Assembly (NCBI GenBank): GCA_028583605.1
Contig: CM053325.1
Span: 38,677,435-38,741,434 of the forward strand
Reading direction: 5' to 3'
DNA: 64,000 nt
From: Dastarcus helophoroides
Taxonomy: Eukaryota; Arthropoda; Insecta; Coleoptera; Bothrideridae
Position numbers and translations under genes: made by a program. The notes under the pieces are model-generated. The model was not told the DNA's origin. It ran no database searches and saw nothing but the letters and a program-made list of their open reading frames with translations. This document shows, one piece after another, positions 35,728 through 46,139 of the stretch (its first letter is position 1; each line of letters begins with the position of its first letter).

Positions 35728-35811
35728 GTAAGTAAAAGTTTTTGTTAACATAACAACTAAAAATATTTTATTTGATTAATAGCCTCATACTAAAAATAAT
35801 TCTTTTTACAG
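35728..35811 (+). other. Short 5'-leader intron
   Basis: AAACA/GTAAGT to TTTTTACAG, 84 bp, removing sequence between the initiator and the ATG at 35815. A spliced leader is consistent with nuclear transcription of the element. Confidence 0.55.
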
Positions 35812-35814
35812 AAA

Positions 35815-37173
35815 ATGGCTAACACATAGGCAACAATCATCGATGATATGAGAGTTGTTTGCAAGGATGCCGAAGCTCTCATCAAAACAAAAGAGGAGGT
35901 ATGCTGTTGGTTAGATTACGTTAAAAATAGCGTCCGTGAAACCAAAAAATTACTAGCTGAGAATACTGAACTTGGGATAGTAAATAAATTGCAAAGTAAT
36001 TTGGCGTCATTTAAAAACTTTCAGGCGGATTAAAGAAAAAGTTAAATAGTTTTCATGTTGGGGGATCTATTGCTGTTAAAAATAACTTGAGGGGTCGGGT
36101 TCAGTGGGAGGCTGTTAAAACTGCTTTTCCAGCGAGGGTCAGGACAAGTATTACCATCAATCTAGTGCACAAGGACTTGGGGTTATTTTTCGTGGATTGT
36201 TTTTCAATGTTCAATAGAAGAATAAATAATATTTTAAAACAGTTACCCATGTTAAAGGTGAATACGACGTTTGGTGCCTAATTTATTAAACAGGGTAACG
36301 AAAAAGAAATTACCTAATTCAAATATTTTAATACGAAGAATTTATTGACAGGGGAACGGTTCTCAAAATTTGGTTTATGGATTTCTTTGCGGACAAAATT
36401 TTAAACAAACTGAGTGAATTTCAGGAACGCAATTCAGGGTGAGCGTTGAACAAAATTATAAGTTTGGAAATAAATATTAATAAGTTTGACATGGGAACAG
36501 TAGGATCTTCTTACATTAGACTTCCTGAAGACATTGTTCGAAAGCATGCTTGTGTAAATGTGAAAAATGAAGATGATGCCTATTTTTTTTGGAGCAGAGT
36601 CAGTGTTCTTTATCCTGCTAGAAATAATCATTGCAGCAGAGTTTCTTCATACCCCCCTTATACTCAAGTGCTTAACGTAGAAGGGATCGAAGTACCTATA
36701 TCATTAAAAGATATTTTCAAATTTGAAAGCCAAAATCCAAATTCGGTTAACGTGTACGCGTTAGAGTACATTTGCACAGAAAATTCAAGTTACTTTCAAA
36801 CTGTGTCCGTCCGTTGGACAAAATCCAAATTAGAAAAGCAGGTTAATTTACTTTTGATTCAAAACAAATATTTCTCTAAACCGCAGGACTTCTACCCGCT
36901 TCCACCAAATGATGAACAAACTCATGTCGATATAAGGTACCACTATGTGTGGATTAAAAATCTTTCCAGGTTGGTTGGACGGCAAGTGAATAAGAATTGT
37001 AATAAAAAATATATTTGTGACCGATGTCTCAACTATTTTCACTCAGAATTTAAATTAACGGAACATTTGGTATTTTGCGAAAAAATGAATGAATGTCGAG
37101 CATCATTTCCCAAAGATTTAGCGGTAAAATTAAAGAATTTTGTATACAAGGAAAAGGTCCCATTTGTTATATA
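35815..37173 (+). pseudogene. PolB, N-terminal part (left half)
   Basis: N-terminal region of the Polinton-type protein-primed DNA polymerase. After an ATG in good position the frame meets a TAG at codon 5. A 60-residue helical charged segment (to 36010) follows, then VKNNLRGRVQWEAVKTAFPARV (36075 on), then LISLTWEQ/FDMGTVGSSYIRLP and SYPPYTQVLNVEGIEVPISL. A C-x2-C...H-x4-C zinc motif (CDRCLNYF...HLVFC, about 37018-37077) lies just before VPFVI. At that point, immediately ahead of the exonuclease motif YADFE, a pogo element is inserted. Several frameshifts lie between 36010 and 36446. The right-half copy lacks this N-terminus. Confidence 0.8.
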
Positions 37174-37792
37174 GGGTAAGCGACCCAATAGTTGGCACTC
37201 TCCCGGTAATTGGCATTATATTTATTTTTGTTATTTTATAAAGATTCCTTCACATTATAGCTTTTAATTGAGCTAGTTTCGTGGAGACGGTGTTATCTGC
37301 TAAGGCGGTAATGCAGATTTATAAAAATCCATGCAAATGGCTTCTGTGAGTAACAGTTCAAAGTAGGATTCATTATTAAACGATATAATTTAACTGTTTT
37401 CAATAGGAAGGTGATATTTTTAAAGGTATATAGCTCATCATATTTTTTGTAGAATGTCGATTCTTTTTTAGCTATAGGATAAAGAGCATTAATAGCATTG
37501 TTTTCGATAAATATTTAGTAAAATATTCGCCAAATTAAGTTAAGTTTTGGGGTGCCAACTACTGGGTACCAAATTTTTCTAGCGCGCAGTTATTGGTACA
37601 GGTGCTAATAACTAGCGCATTGTGAAATTAGTGTAGTCCTAGTGATTGGCATATCCGGTATACCTATAGAATGAAAATCAAATTTCAAAACTTCAATTTA
37701 CTTTTTACTATCTACTATCTACTACCTAGCCTACCTATTTTTCTTTTTTTATACCTGTTTGTCTATTTCATTTTTTTCTATAGATTAGAAAC

Positions 37793-38817
37793 ATGCCAAA
37801 AGTTAAAGGAAAATCCAAATATGTTAAAAGGTACGATGAGGAGGTGATACAAAGAGCTTTGCTGAACATTCAAAATGGGATGCCAAAAAAACAGGCTGCC
37901 GTCAAATATGGTGTTCCTAGGCAAACACTTCAATACCGTGCGAGTGATAAATTCAAGAAGATTCGTCACGGTCCCTCCTCGTACTTAACAGAAGAAGAGG
38001 AAAGTACATTGAAGCAGTGGATTATTGATAGCCATAGAAAGGATTTCCCAAGGCGAAAGAACGATATACAGGCATCTGTTAAAAATTTTTCGGATATGAA
38101 TCCTAGACAAACTCCATTCAAGAATAATACACCAGGAAGACATTGGTACAATGAATTCCTAGACCGACATCCAACTTTCGTTAGTCGAACACTAGAGGCG
38201 GTCACTAAAGCAAGTAGTGCTGTTTCCGAAAATGATATTGAGCACTGGTTCTCCAATATCGAGAAATATCTAAAAGAAAACAATATTTTGATATTCTGAA
38301 TGACCCGACGAGAGTGTACAATGGGGTTGAAACTTGTTTCCTCTTATGCCCCAAAGAAAAAAAAGTTATTGCTCCACGTGGTTCAAGGAACGTCTATCAA
38401 GTAGATCAAGGTCTTGCGAAGGCCAATCTAACGATTATGTTCACGTTTGCTGCATCTGGTGCTGTAACTCCTCCTATGATCATTTATCCCTACAAAAGAC
38501 TTCCCAGTAACATTGTTAATAGTGTGTCAGGTGATTGGGGTGTAGGGATAAGTGACAACGGGTGGATAAAGTCAAAGTTATGTTTCGAGTATATTTCAAA
38601 TATATTCCATCCCCATGTTGCAAAAGAGAATATTAAATTTTCTATCATTTTATTCGTCGATGATCATAAGACCCATATGATTTACGAGCTCAGTACTCTT
38701 TGTTCTACACTGCAGACAATACTTATAGCTTTGTATCCAAATTTAACAAGGATTCTTAAACCAGCAGATGTCGCATGCTTTAAGCCATTAAAAGGCGCCT
38801 GGAAACTTGTTTTTTAA
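37793..38817 (+). pseudogene. Pogo/Tigger-like transposase
   Basis: Cut-and-paste transposase of the Tc1/mariner-pogo group. The N-terminal psq-type helix-turn-helix (KKQAAVKYGVPRQTLQYR) is followed by a CENP-B-type DNA-binding domain (YLTEEEESTLKQW...RHPTFVSRTLEAV). After a one-base frameshift near 38297 comes the DDE domain. The first catalytic position reads NGVETCF where the family has an Asp, so the triad is broken. The second (FVDDHKTHM) and third (LKPADVACFKPLK) Asp residues are present. It ends at 38817. Confidence 0.85.
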
Positions 38818-38916
38818 ATTGGAGGAGACATAACCCATTAGTTCAATTGAACAAAGTCCACTTTGCTCCAATTTTGAAAGAGGACTTACAAAATCTAAAA
38901 ACCAGCTCAATTTCTA

Positions 38917-40162
38917 ATGGCTTCAGAACTTGTGGTTTATGATTCTGTTGTTAGAATTGATGACATTGATTTAACGGAATTTGAGGTACTGCATGACCAA
39001 CTTTTACTTACTGAAGAGCAAATCGATAAAATGCCAATAGTACTCAATAATAATGATAGTACGATAAACCATGCCATAGAACCCACGATTAGACAGGAAC
39101 ATACAGATAACAGCGAACCATCCACATCATCTAGGTAATATTAGAAATGAGAAAATAGTTATCCTTGACAATGTAGAAATTAGTTTTAGAGATGTCAGCT
39201 GTGACGAGTTAGATGAATATGTTGCACAGAGAAATGCTTTCAATGAACCAGTAGGCTACATAGTTCAGGAACCTTTAATCAACTATGTGGCAAACCAGTC
39301 AACTTACTATGAACCCGGCAAAGACAGCATTCTATTAGAAAATACCATGGAACTGCCTTCACCATTCACCAGTTTTTCTGGTAAGTCATCTGTACTGAAT
39401 CTCCCCGAAACATCAGAAAATCAAAATGTAAGCACTGCCAATTTAAAAAAAAGTCTAATATTGAAAAAACTGACTCTTATACAAAACCAATTAGTGAATA
39501 CTTGCTGTGGCATATACACCAGAACGAAAAGGCAAATGTCAAATACAAAGAATTCCTTTTGTTATTACATCTTCTGGGTGAAAGAAAATAAAAGAGGACA
39601 AACAAAACCAAAAACAAGAAAAAGATAGACACAAAAAAGAGAACAAGAAGAAGAGAGAAATAAGCGCTGCCGCAAAAGCAATAAAAGGAAAAGCCGTGAA
39701 AAAACACCGCACGTAAAAAATTTGACATCGGAAAATAAGTATATCGAAAACACAAGTCAGAGAGAAGATGAGAAGAAAGCAACTTTTGGGCAAACAAAAG
39801 ATAAGAAGAAAGAAACATGTAGTCAAATTCTAAAGACGCTAAACAAAAACGAAAACAAAGCACCGCACATCAAAAATTTGACATCGACGATGAAAATCTT
39901 AGGAGAAATGAATGAGACTGAAGTTAGTGAAAGGGATGCGTTTGAACAAATTTCGGGGACCTCGAACTATGAAAAGAGTAATTCTCCACCACCAAAAAAC
40001 AATAAAATTATAAATAAAGGGTTATGTTTTATATGTGTCAGAAATGCTTCAATTGCCAACTTTGCCAAACGATGTGAAAACTGTACACGCATTTACCATT
40101 ATCGCTGTTTAAAAAATCTCTATGTGAAACATTTTCTTTGTAAAAAAATGCACAAAAAATGA
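38917..40162 (+). pseudogene. Pogo transposase C-terminal tail with PHD-like finger
   Basis: Downstream frames appear to be the tail of the same protein: an acidic segment (MASELVVYDSVV...DNSEPSTSSR), a Lys-rich segment, and a Cys/His cluster CFICVRNAS...CENCTRIYHYRC...HFLC at about 40024-40140 resembling a PHD-type zinc finger. Frames are broken at about 39140 and 39630. The hydrophobic minus-strand frames at 39477-39863 are shadows of the Lys-rich part. Confidence 0.6.
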
Positions 40163-40254
40163 AAATATTCCATTAGGTGTAACGTAAAATAAAATAACAT
40201 CTAAGTACCTAAGTACTTTTAGTTTTTTTCCATTTTTCAAGAGATCTTAATACA

Positions 40255-42079
40255 AAAAAAAATATTGTCGTAGCAGACCATAACCATTTTACGGGAGAGT
40301 TTCGCGGCTGGGCACATCAAGCAGGCAATATAAACTATCAAAAATCGTTTGTTGTACCTATAGTATTCCATAACTTGTCAGGATATGATACTGCCTATAA
40401 ACAAAGAGAAATATATTTAGTTTACGCAATATAATAATGACAATGAAATTAAATTTAGATATATCGATAGTTTCCGATTTATGGGGGCCTCTCAGGATGA
40501 ACTTGTTTCAATACTGGACGAAAGGGATTTGAAAATTTTGAAACATAAATTTAAGGAACTTAACGACCGAACATTTGAATTGTTATGTCGAAAAGGTGTT
40601 TTCTGTTATGACTATATTGATTCGACGGACAGACTAAATGATAATACATTACCACCTATTGAAACATTTTTATAATAAATTAAATGACTGTAATATTACC
40701 AAGAAAAATTATGAGCATGCACGAAAAGTTTGGGTCAAATATGGAATCGAAAATTTAGGGCAATATTCAGATTTGTATTTAAAGACAGATATGAAGAATA
40801 CAGATATTTTACTTTTGGCAGATGTTTTCGAAAATTTTAGAGATATAGTGCATGCCACTTACGGACTAGACTCAGCATGGTCCTATACTATGCCAGGTTA
40901 TACATGGACTGCCATGTTTAAATACACGGAATGCGAGCTACAAATTTTGGATGACTTGATATGAGCATCTTCATCGGAAGAGGCCTTAGAAGGGGGATCA
41001 GTATGTGCTGTAATCGTTATTCGGAAGCTAACAATAAATACATGCCAAATTATGACCCTTCAAAACCATCAAAGTATCCGATGTATGCAATGTGTCAACC
41101 TTTGCCTTATAGTGGTTTTGAATGGATTAAAGATTTGAACAATTTTGATGCGACTACTATACCTGACGATGGACCTATAGGTTACTTTTTAGACGTAGAT
41201 TTAGAATATTCTGATCACTTACACGATTTACATAAAGATTATCCATTTTGCGCTGACAACAAATTTTGGGAAAAACATCTACAAAGTCGCATCCAACGCA
41301 GTATTCGGGAAAACTACGGAAAACATACGTAAACATCGAATCGTAAAATTAGTTTCCCAATGGCTTGGTCGCTATGGAGCACAAAATTTAATCGCTGGTC
41401 CAAATTTTCACAATAGAACGATTTTTGATGAGGATCTTATGGCGACTGAAATGAAAAAACCAATTTAATATTTAATAAACCCCTGTATATTGGAATGGCA
41501 ATATTAAACATTTCAAAAGTCTGCATGTATGACTTTCACTACGAATTCATGCTTCAGATTTTTAACCCACAAGAATGTAAATTGCTTTATACCGACACCG
41601 ATAGTTTCATATATGAACTTCAATGCAATGATGCGTATGAAAAGGTCATTAAACAAAATTTAGATAAATTTGACACATCAGACCATGCTCCAAATAACCC
41701 CTTATGGGATAATTCTTCAAGGAAAAAAAGTGCCTGGACGAATGAAAGACGAGAACAATGGCCGGATTATGACACATTTTGCTGGACTCCGGTCAAAAAT
41801 GTATTCGTATTTGATTAAGGGTGGAGCGAAATGTGTCAAAAAATCGAAGGGAATCAAGTCTAATGTAGTGAAGAACGAAATTGCATTTGATGATTATGTT
41901 AACTGTTTAAAAGAAAACAAAGAAAAATTCGCCACTCAACGTTGTATTCGATCCTTTGCACATGAAGTTTTTAGTATTGAGCAAACCAAAATAGCCCTAA
42001 GTCCACATGACGATAAACGCCACCTGATCGGTAACTCATTTGACACTCTCCCACATGGACACAAAAGTATCACAGATTA
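40255..42079 (+). pseudogene. PolB, C-terminal part (left half)
   Basis: Resumes at VVADHNHFTGEFRGWAHQA, a Cys/His endonuclease VII-like motif region. It continues through a deletion of about 17 codons at 40391, then CRKGVFCYDYIDSTD (the uninterrupted version of the site that carries a fold-back element in the right copy), KTD...ILLLADVFENFRD and CNRYSEANNKYM. The polymerase motif A (DVNNLYG in the right copy) is deleted at about 41084. Motif C YTDTDS is intact (41588-41605). The tail FATQRCIRSFAHEVFS...ALSPHDDKRHLI runs to 42079. There are at least five frameshifts. Confidence 0.85.
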
Positions 42080-42121
42080 AAAAGGGAATATTTATTGTCT
42101 AATTTCCTAAACCAAGTTCAG

Positions 42122-42130
42122 TATATAAGA
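42122..42130 (+). promoter_or_regulatory. TATA box before the 42197 ORF
   Basis: GTATATAAGAG lies about 70 bp upstream of the ATG at 42197, in the short gap after PolB. The plausible start is in TTAACTGTTG downstream. Confidence 0.4.
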
Positions 42131-42196
42131 GACCTGCAACTTAACTGTTGCTGGCAGCGCACCCATTTTTTAACATATCCAAGAAGACCAAGCAAA

Positions 42197-42739
42197 ATGT
42201 CCCAAGATAGTGGAATTAGCGTGAATGAACACGAAGCTTTATTTTACAAAATGTAACACGTTATTGATGCTTCCTTAAGCGTTTTCACTGGATTTTCGAC
42301 CCTTTCCTACGAATCGAACATAATACTCAACAGTTTCATCATTACCAAAGAAGAATGGTTTAAGTTTCTGGGAAATCTACGTATCGCCAAGCAATACTTC
42401 TTTGCTGCAGACGTACCAGTGGATGTTTCTCTGAAAATTGGAAATATTCATATGCAAAGCCTGACGTTTCGGTATTTTAAGTTCCTGATGATAACTAATG
42501 AAGTTGACACCTTGTATATTTCACTTCAAGATGTTGAAGACATTTTAAATATTCAAGAGTTGGTGAATTTTCGATTGGAAATGTTAATCAAATTATCATT
42601 CAAAGATTTTTATTTTAATGTATTAAAAGAAATTAAAAAAGTGCTACATAATGAAATAATTTGCCTCGATTTCATTTTTAATTATTGTAAAAATGTTACT
42701 ATTAAGAGTGAAAGATATTATTGTATCTTAGACCTTTAA
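42197..42739 (+). pseudogene. Unknown ORF of about 180 codons (left half only)
   Basis: Starts MSQDSGISVNEHEALFY and meets a TAA at codon 20-21. It then stays open to 42739 through FTGFSTLSYESNIILNSFI, RIAKQYFFAADVPVD and a Leu/Ile/Lys-rich C-terminus. I do not recognise it. It sits between PolB and the ATPase on the PolB strand. The equivalent place in the right half (53.80-54.01 kb) is too short to hold it, so it was lost there or gained here. Confidence 0.5.
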
Positions 42740-42879
42740 AATTTTAACAAAGATGTATATAATGATATTTTAATTATTAAATAAATGAATTTAATTGCAT
42801 TTGTGTTTTATTTTATGAATAGGTTACAGTAATAAAACAAGTTATTAGGAAAAATGTTTAATCAAATAAGTATAATACA

Positions 42880-43330
42880 AATATTTCTTATCATACTTTT
42901 CTTGCATTCTAAATATCTGAGCCTAGATTGTCAATTAAAGTGAGTTATATCCCCAGGTCTATTGTAATGTTCCATGCAAGGTAATCTTTCTTTAGAAACA
43001 GCAGAATTTTTAAACTTCCTGGGTAAACATTCTTATGCACTTACCAAGTTCGAGGGCCTAACAGATAATTGCTTGAGGCCAAATAAACTTCTTCTTTTAA
43101 GAGCAGCAGAATGTTTAAACTTCTCGGGTAAATATTCCCACACACTTGCCAAGTCCAAGAGTCTGACACATAATTGCTTAAGCCCAAATGAACTTTGAAA
43201 AACAGTCAATTACAAAATATACTTGTATCCTTTATTTTGCTTAGCCTAGTCTGTAAATTCAGTTAAATCGATTTGCCATAGATCACCTATACCTTTAAAA
43301 ACCGTTTTCCCCTAGGAATTTTTTTCTTAT
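42880..43330 (-). pseudogene. Small ORF S1, left copy, with internal duplication
   Basis: On the minus strand, segments match the intact S1 gene at 53518-53796: DLASVWEYLPEKFKHSA and RLPCMEHYNRPGDITH-like stretches. A segment of about 106 bp is present twice in tandem (about 42985-43090 and 43091-43197), which breaks the gene. Function unknown. Confidence 0.5.
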
Positions 43331-43344
43331 ATACTTGTGAAGTT

Positions 43345-43790
43345 CCTTCACAACAGTTGGTTCAGTTGTACAACTATTTGTCTAACCGTTGGTTTAAGTT
43401 GTACAACTACTTGTCTAACGTTTGGTTTGACTTGTCCAGGAGTTGGTTTGGGTTGTACAACTACTTGTCTAACAGTTGGTTTGACTTGTCTAGCAGTTGG
43501 TTTAAGTTGTACAACTACTTGTCTAGGAGTTGGTCTGACTTGTCTAACAGTTGGTTTGAGTTGTACAGCTACTTGTCTAAGAGTTGGTTTGACTTGTCTA
43601 GTAGTTGGTTTGAGTTGTACAACTACTTGTCTAGGAGTTGGTTTTACTTGTCTAGCAGTTGGTTTGAGTTGTACAACTACTTGTCTAGGAGTTGGTTTTA
43701 CTTGTCTAGCAGTTGGTTTGACTTGTACAGTTACTTGTCTACAAGTTGGTTTTAGTTGTCCAACTGGATGGTTCCCTAGTGGTCTAAAAA
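43345..43790. repeat. Minisatellite, 54-bp unit built of 18-mers, beside ATPase
   Basis: About eight units of TTGTACAACTACTTGTCTAG plus GAGTTGGTTT, TACTTGTCTA, GCAGTTGGTTTGAG. The period is a multiple of three, so several frames stay open on both strands (for example QVKPTARQVVVQLKPT on minus). A short, eroded array of the same sequence (ACAACTACAAACCAACT) lies at the same place next to the right ATPase (53220-53330). Confidence 0.85.
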
Positions 43791-43864
43791 GTACTCGACA
43801 GAGTTGCTATGACCTTGAATACTGTAAGACTAACGAATAATTTCTTTATTTCAAATATATAAAC

Positions 43865-44576
43865 GTGTCTGCTTCTTTCCTGTACCTTCCTTTATTGATA
43901 TCGTTATCTTTAACAATAGTAATAAATCCATATGGTTATACACAACATGTTGAACACATTTCTTTAAATTGACTGTATGACATATCTGGAGTGACATGAT
44001 CATCATAGATATGTTTCAAGTTCAAGTCATCTTGATTGAATATTATGAGAAAATTTGCATTATCCCTAATTAAATATTTGTCTATCCTCACATAAAACTG
44101 GCAAAGAAAAAAGCAATCGATGAATTTGTGTCTACCCATACTAAAATACTCCCGAATTTTGTTCTGTTTGTCGCAGGCTACATCATCAAAAATAAAAACT
44201 GAATTAACGAGGGCATCGGCAGGATCAGTAATATCTGCATTCTCATTGTAAGCATAATACTTCATTTTGGCTTTTTTATGGCTTTTTCTAACAACTGATA
44301 TTTTGGTTGGTATAAAGACTTTGAATATATGTATATATTTTCAAATCAAATCCCATTGAAATCATATAATAAAGACAAGACCACATTTGTTTTACCACAT
44401 CCACTAGGTCCCGCTACAATTGCCCTTATGGCATTTGGATATAAACTGTTGTGCTTATTAAATTTCTTTTGTTTTTCAGTAAAATCAAAATTTGGTAAGA
44501 CTAAATCATGCTTCTTAGTCCACATCTTGACATGAAATAACCTTATGTTAACCTGTGCACAGGGTTTTACAATCAC
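43865..44576 (-). pseudogene. Packaging ATPase (left half)
   Basis: FtsK/HerA-type (A32-like) ATPase that pumps virus DNA into the capsid. Walker A GPSGCGKT is at 44411-44388 and Walker B VFIFDDVACD at about 44190. The conserved REYFSMGRHKFIDCFFLCQ and NFLIIFNQDDLNLKHIYDDHV follow, and an ATPase C-terminus in another frame (GFITIVKD...INKGRYRK) runs to about 43865. A frameshift lies at about 44340 and a stop/frame change after 43936. It is transcribed against PolB and the capsid genes, and its 5' end lies back to back with the PLA2 gene. Confidence 0.85.
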
Positions 44577-44581
44577 TTGTG

Positions 44582-45334
44582 ATGTGGACGTATCAAGGAG
44601 AGGGTGTGTGTAACTCTGCTCTTAATAAATTGCCAATCGAACTGCATATATCTGGAGGATATAATTATTGCGGTCCAGGCACCAGACTTAGAAAACGTTT
44701 AAATAGAGGGAACAAAGGAATTAATCCTTTAGACGAAGCATGCAATGAACACGAAATAGCTTACTCCAAAAACCCTAATCTAGAAAAAAGGCATACTACA
44801 GATAAAATTTTACAAGAGAAAGCTTGGCAAGGAATTAAGGCAAACCACGCAAAATTGGGAAAAAAAACGGCTGCATTGCTAGTAATAGGCATGATGAAGG
44901 CTAAACGTAAGATAGGGCTTGGAATGAAAAAGAAGGTACCATTTCGTAAAGGTGTTTTACTACCTATATGACATTTTTTTAAAAAGAGAAACTACAAACT
45001 TGGCCATGGCGTTAAAGAAATTAGTTCGGATGCTTTAAAAGCTGCACGGATGAATCCAAAATTTGTTGGAGGGCGTAAGAATGTTCATCTGCCAAGAATT
45101 ATTCCAGTACTAAAGATCGGAGGCATTTTGCCATTTTTTGTTCCTTTATTTGCGGGTCTAAGCGCTCTCGGGGCTTTATCGGGTGGAGCTGCCGGAATTG
45201 CTGAAGCCGTAAATGATGCTAAAAGTGTACGAAAACAACTGGAAGAAACACAAAGACATAATAAATCTATAGAAGAGATAGCTCTCGGTAAACACGGCAT
45301 GGGTCTATATTTAAAACATTTTCCAAAAAACTGA
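44582..45334 (+). pseudogene. PLA2 / membrane-active part of PLA2-protease polyprotein (left half)
   Basis: Starts MWTYQGEG. Residues 25-34 are GGYNYCGPGT (PLA2 calcium loop). Around residue 57 is DEACNEHEIAY, where the family reads HD, so the Asp partner of the catalytic His is Glu here. A Lys/Arg-rich segment follows, then a stop at 44969. In a shifted frame from about 45050 come GGILPFFVPLFAGLSALGALSGGAAGIAEAV, a Gly/Ala-rich hydrophobic segment, and GKHGMGLYLKHFPK. Such secreted-type PLA2 domains breach endosomal membranes in parvovirus entry; here the role is inferred. The next module, the protease, follows after a slip in an A-run. Confidence 0.8.
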
Positions 45335-45339
45335 ACAAC

Positions 45340-45687
45340 TTGTCTCATAAAGCACTTACTGATTACGATCTTGTAAAATATGCGAAGCACTTGAAAATTC
45401 CTTATTTTAGAGGTGTATTTATGCGAGACACTTTACCTAAGAAAGTTTGGAAAAACGGTATACTTAATTTAGATAGTGCTCACAATATTGGGACTCATTG
45501 CGTAACCTACAAGAAACGAAAGGATGCTGCAGTTTATTTCGATAGTTTCGGTAATTTGAAACCTCCCAAAGAACTCATTAAATATCTCAATGTCAAGGAT
45601 TTGACGTATAATAGAGAAAGATATCAGGACTTTGATAGCTTTAATTGTGGTCATATGTGTTTGGAATTTTTAATGCAAAAGGGTTGA
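45340..45687 (+). CDS. Adenain-like maturation protease module (left half)
   Basis: 115 codons, open. Conserved start HKALTDYDLVKYAKHLKIP, then catalytic His in GTHCVTY (residue 53), Asp in YFDSFG (68) and Cys in FNCGHMCLEF (103). This is the His-Asp-Cys order of the adenovirus/Polinton C5-type cysteine protease that trims capsid proteins. The start shown is the frame opening, not a true ATG. In the right half the same module is continuous with the PLA2 part, so it is probably the C-terminal domain of one polyprotein separated here by a single-base slip at 45329-45334. Confidence 0.85.
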   Translation: MSHKALTDYDLVKYAKHLKIPYFRGVFMRDTLPKKVWKNGILNLDSAHNIGTHCVTYKKRKDAAVYFDSFGNLKPPKELIKYLNVKDLTYNRERYQDFDSFNCGHMCLEFLMQKG

Positions 45688-45709
45688 AGCCAACCAAAAT
45701 CTGTCAGTC

Positions 45710-46080
45710 ATGTCGAGGACCTTTACTCTAAAAGGTAATACCAGCTGCCTTTCTGTTGATTTCTATCCACATAAGAATTAAATCCAAAAGAACAATACGC
45801 TTCGGTTTTTACGGATTTTTACACCTATAACAGTACTTCCAACATCGAAAAAGGAACGAGTAAATTTTACTACTCGAAAAGTGGTAAAGAAAAAGCTATC
45901 GTTATTCCAACTTGAGCGTACGAGTTGAAGATTATTTACGTAAATCACTCGAAGTGAAACATCTATCGCTTAAAGCAAATAACAATACTCTAAAATGTGA
46001 AGTGATATTTACAATATAAATTTTGAACCGGCATTGGAAGAATCTTGGGATTTAAAAAAAAAGTTTTGCAGCTAAAACAA
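45710..46080 (+). pseudogene. Penton-like minor capsid protein remnant (left half)
   Basis: Begins MSRTFTLKGNTSCLSVDFYP, close to the right-half gene at 49548. A stop follows within 25 codons, then frameshifted pieces. The sequence ends near 46080, where the rest of penton and the whole major capsid gene are missing and the RNase H-like gene follows directly. Confidence 0.75.
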
Positions 46081-46139
46081 TACACGAATCTTCTCTTTCA
46101 GTAAACATAAATAAAATCCACAACAACCTCAGTTACTCG

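Larger units (their letters stand above)
37174..40254 (+). mobile_element. Pogo-like DNA transposon inserted in PolB
   Basis: The left end GGGTAAGCGACCC follows a TA (37172-37173) that continues the PolB codon. The right end is not a matching inverted repeat. PolB resumes at about 40255, about 150 codons further on, so the 3' end was deleted together with adjacent PolB sequence. Within the first 470 bp are at least six copies, in both directions, of an AGTnATTGGCAC-like motif (about 37189, 37206, 37553, 37594, 37607, 37640), probably transposase-binding sites. Confidence 0.75.

Noticed and set aside
39477..39863. Minus-strand hydrophobic ORFs as membrane proteins
   Set aside because: They mirror the Lys-rich tail of the pogo transposase reading on the plus strand.
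43337..43840. Plus-strand 167-codon Cys/Thr-rich repeat ORF as a protein
   Set aside because: The repeat period is a multiple of three and leaves at least three frames open on both strands; no start context or conserved domain supports this strand.
45085..45390. Minus-strand ORF across the PLA2 hydrophobic segment
   Set aside because: Antisense of the conserved Gly/Ala-rich segment, which is shared in sense by both halves.
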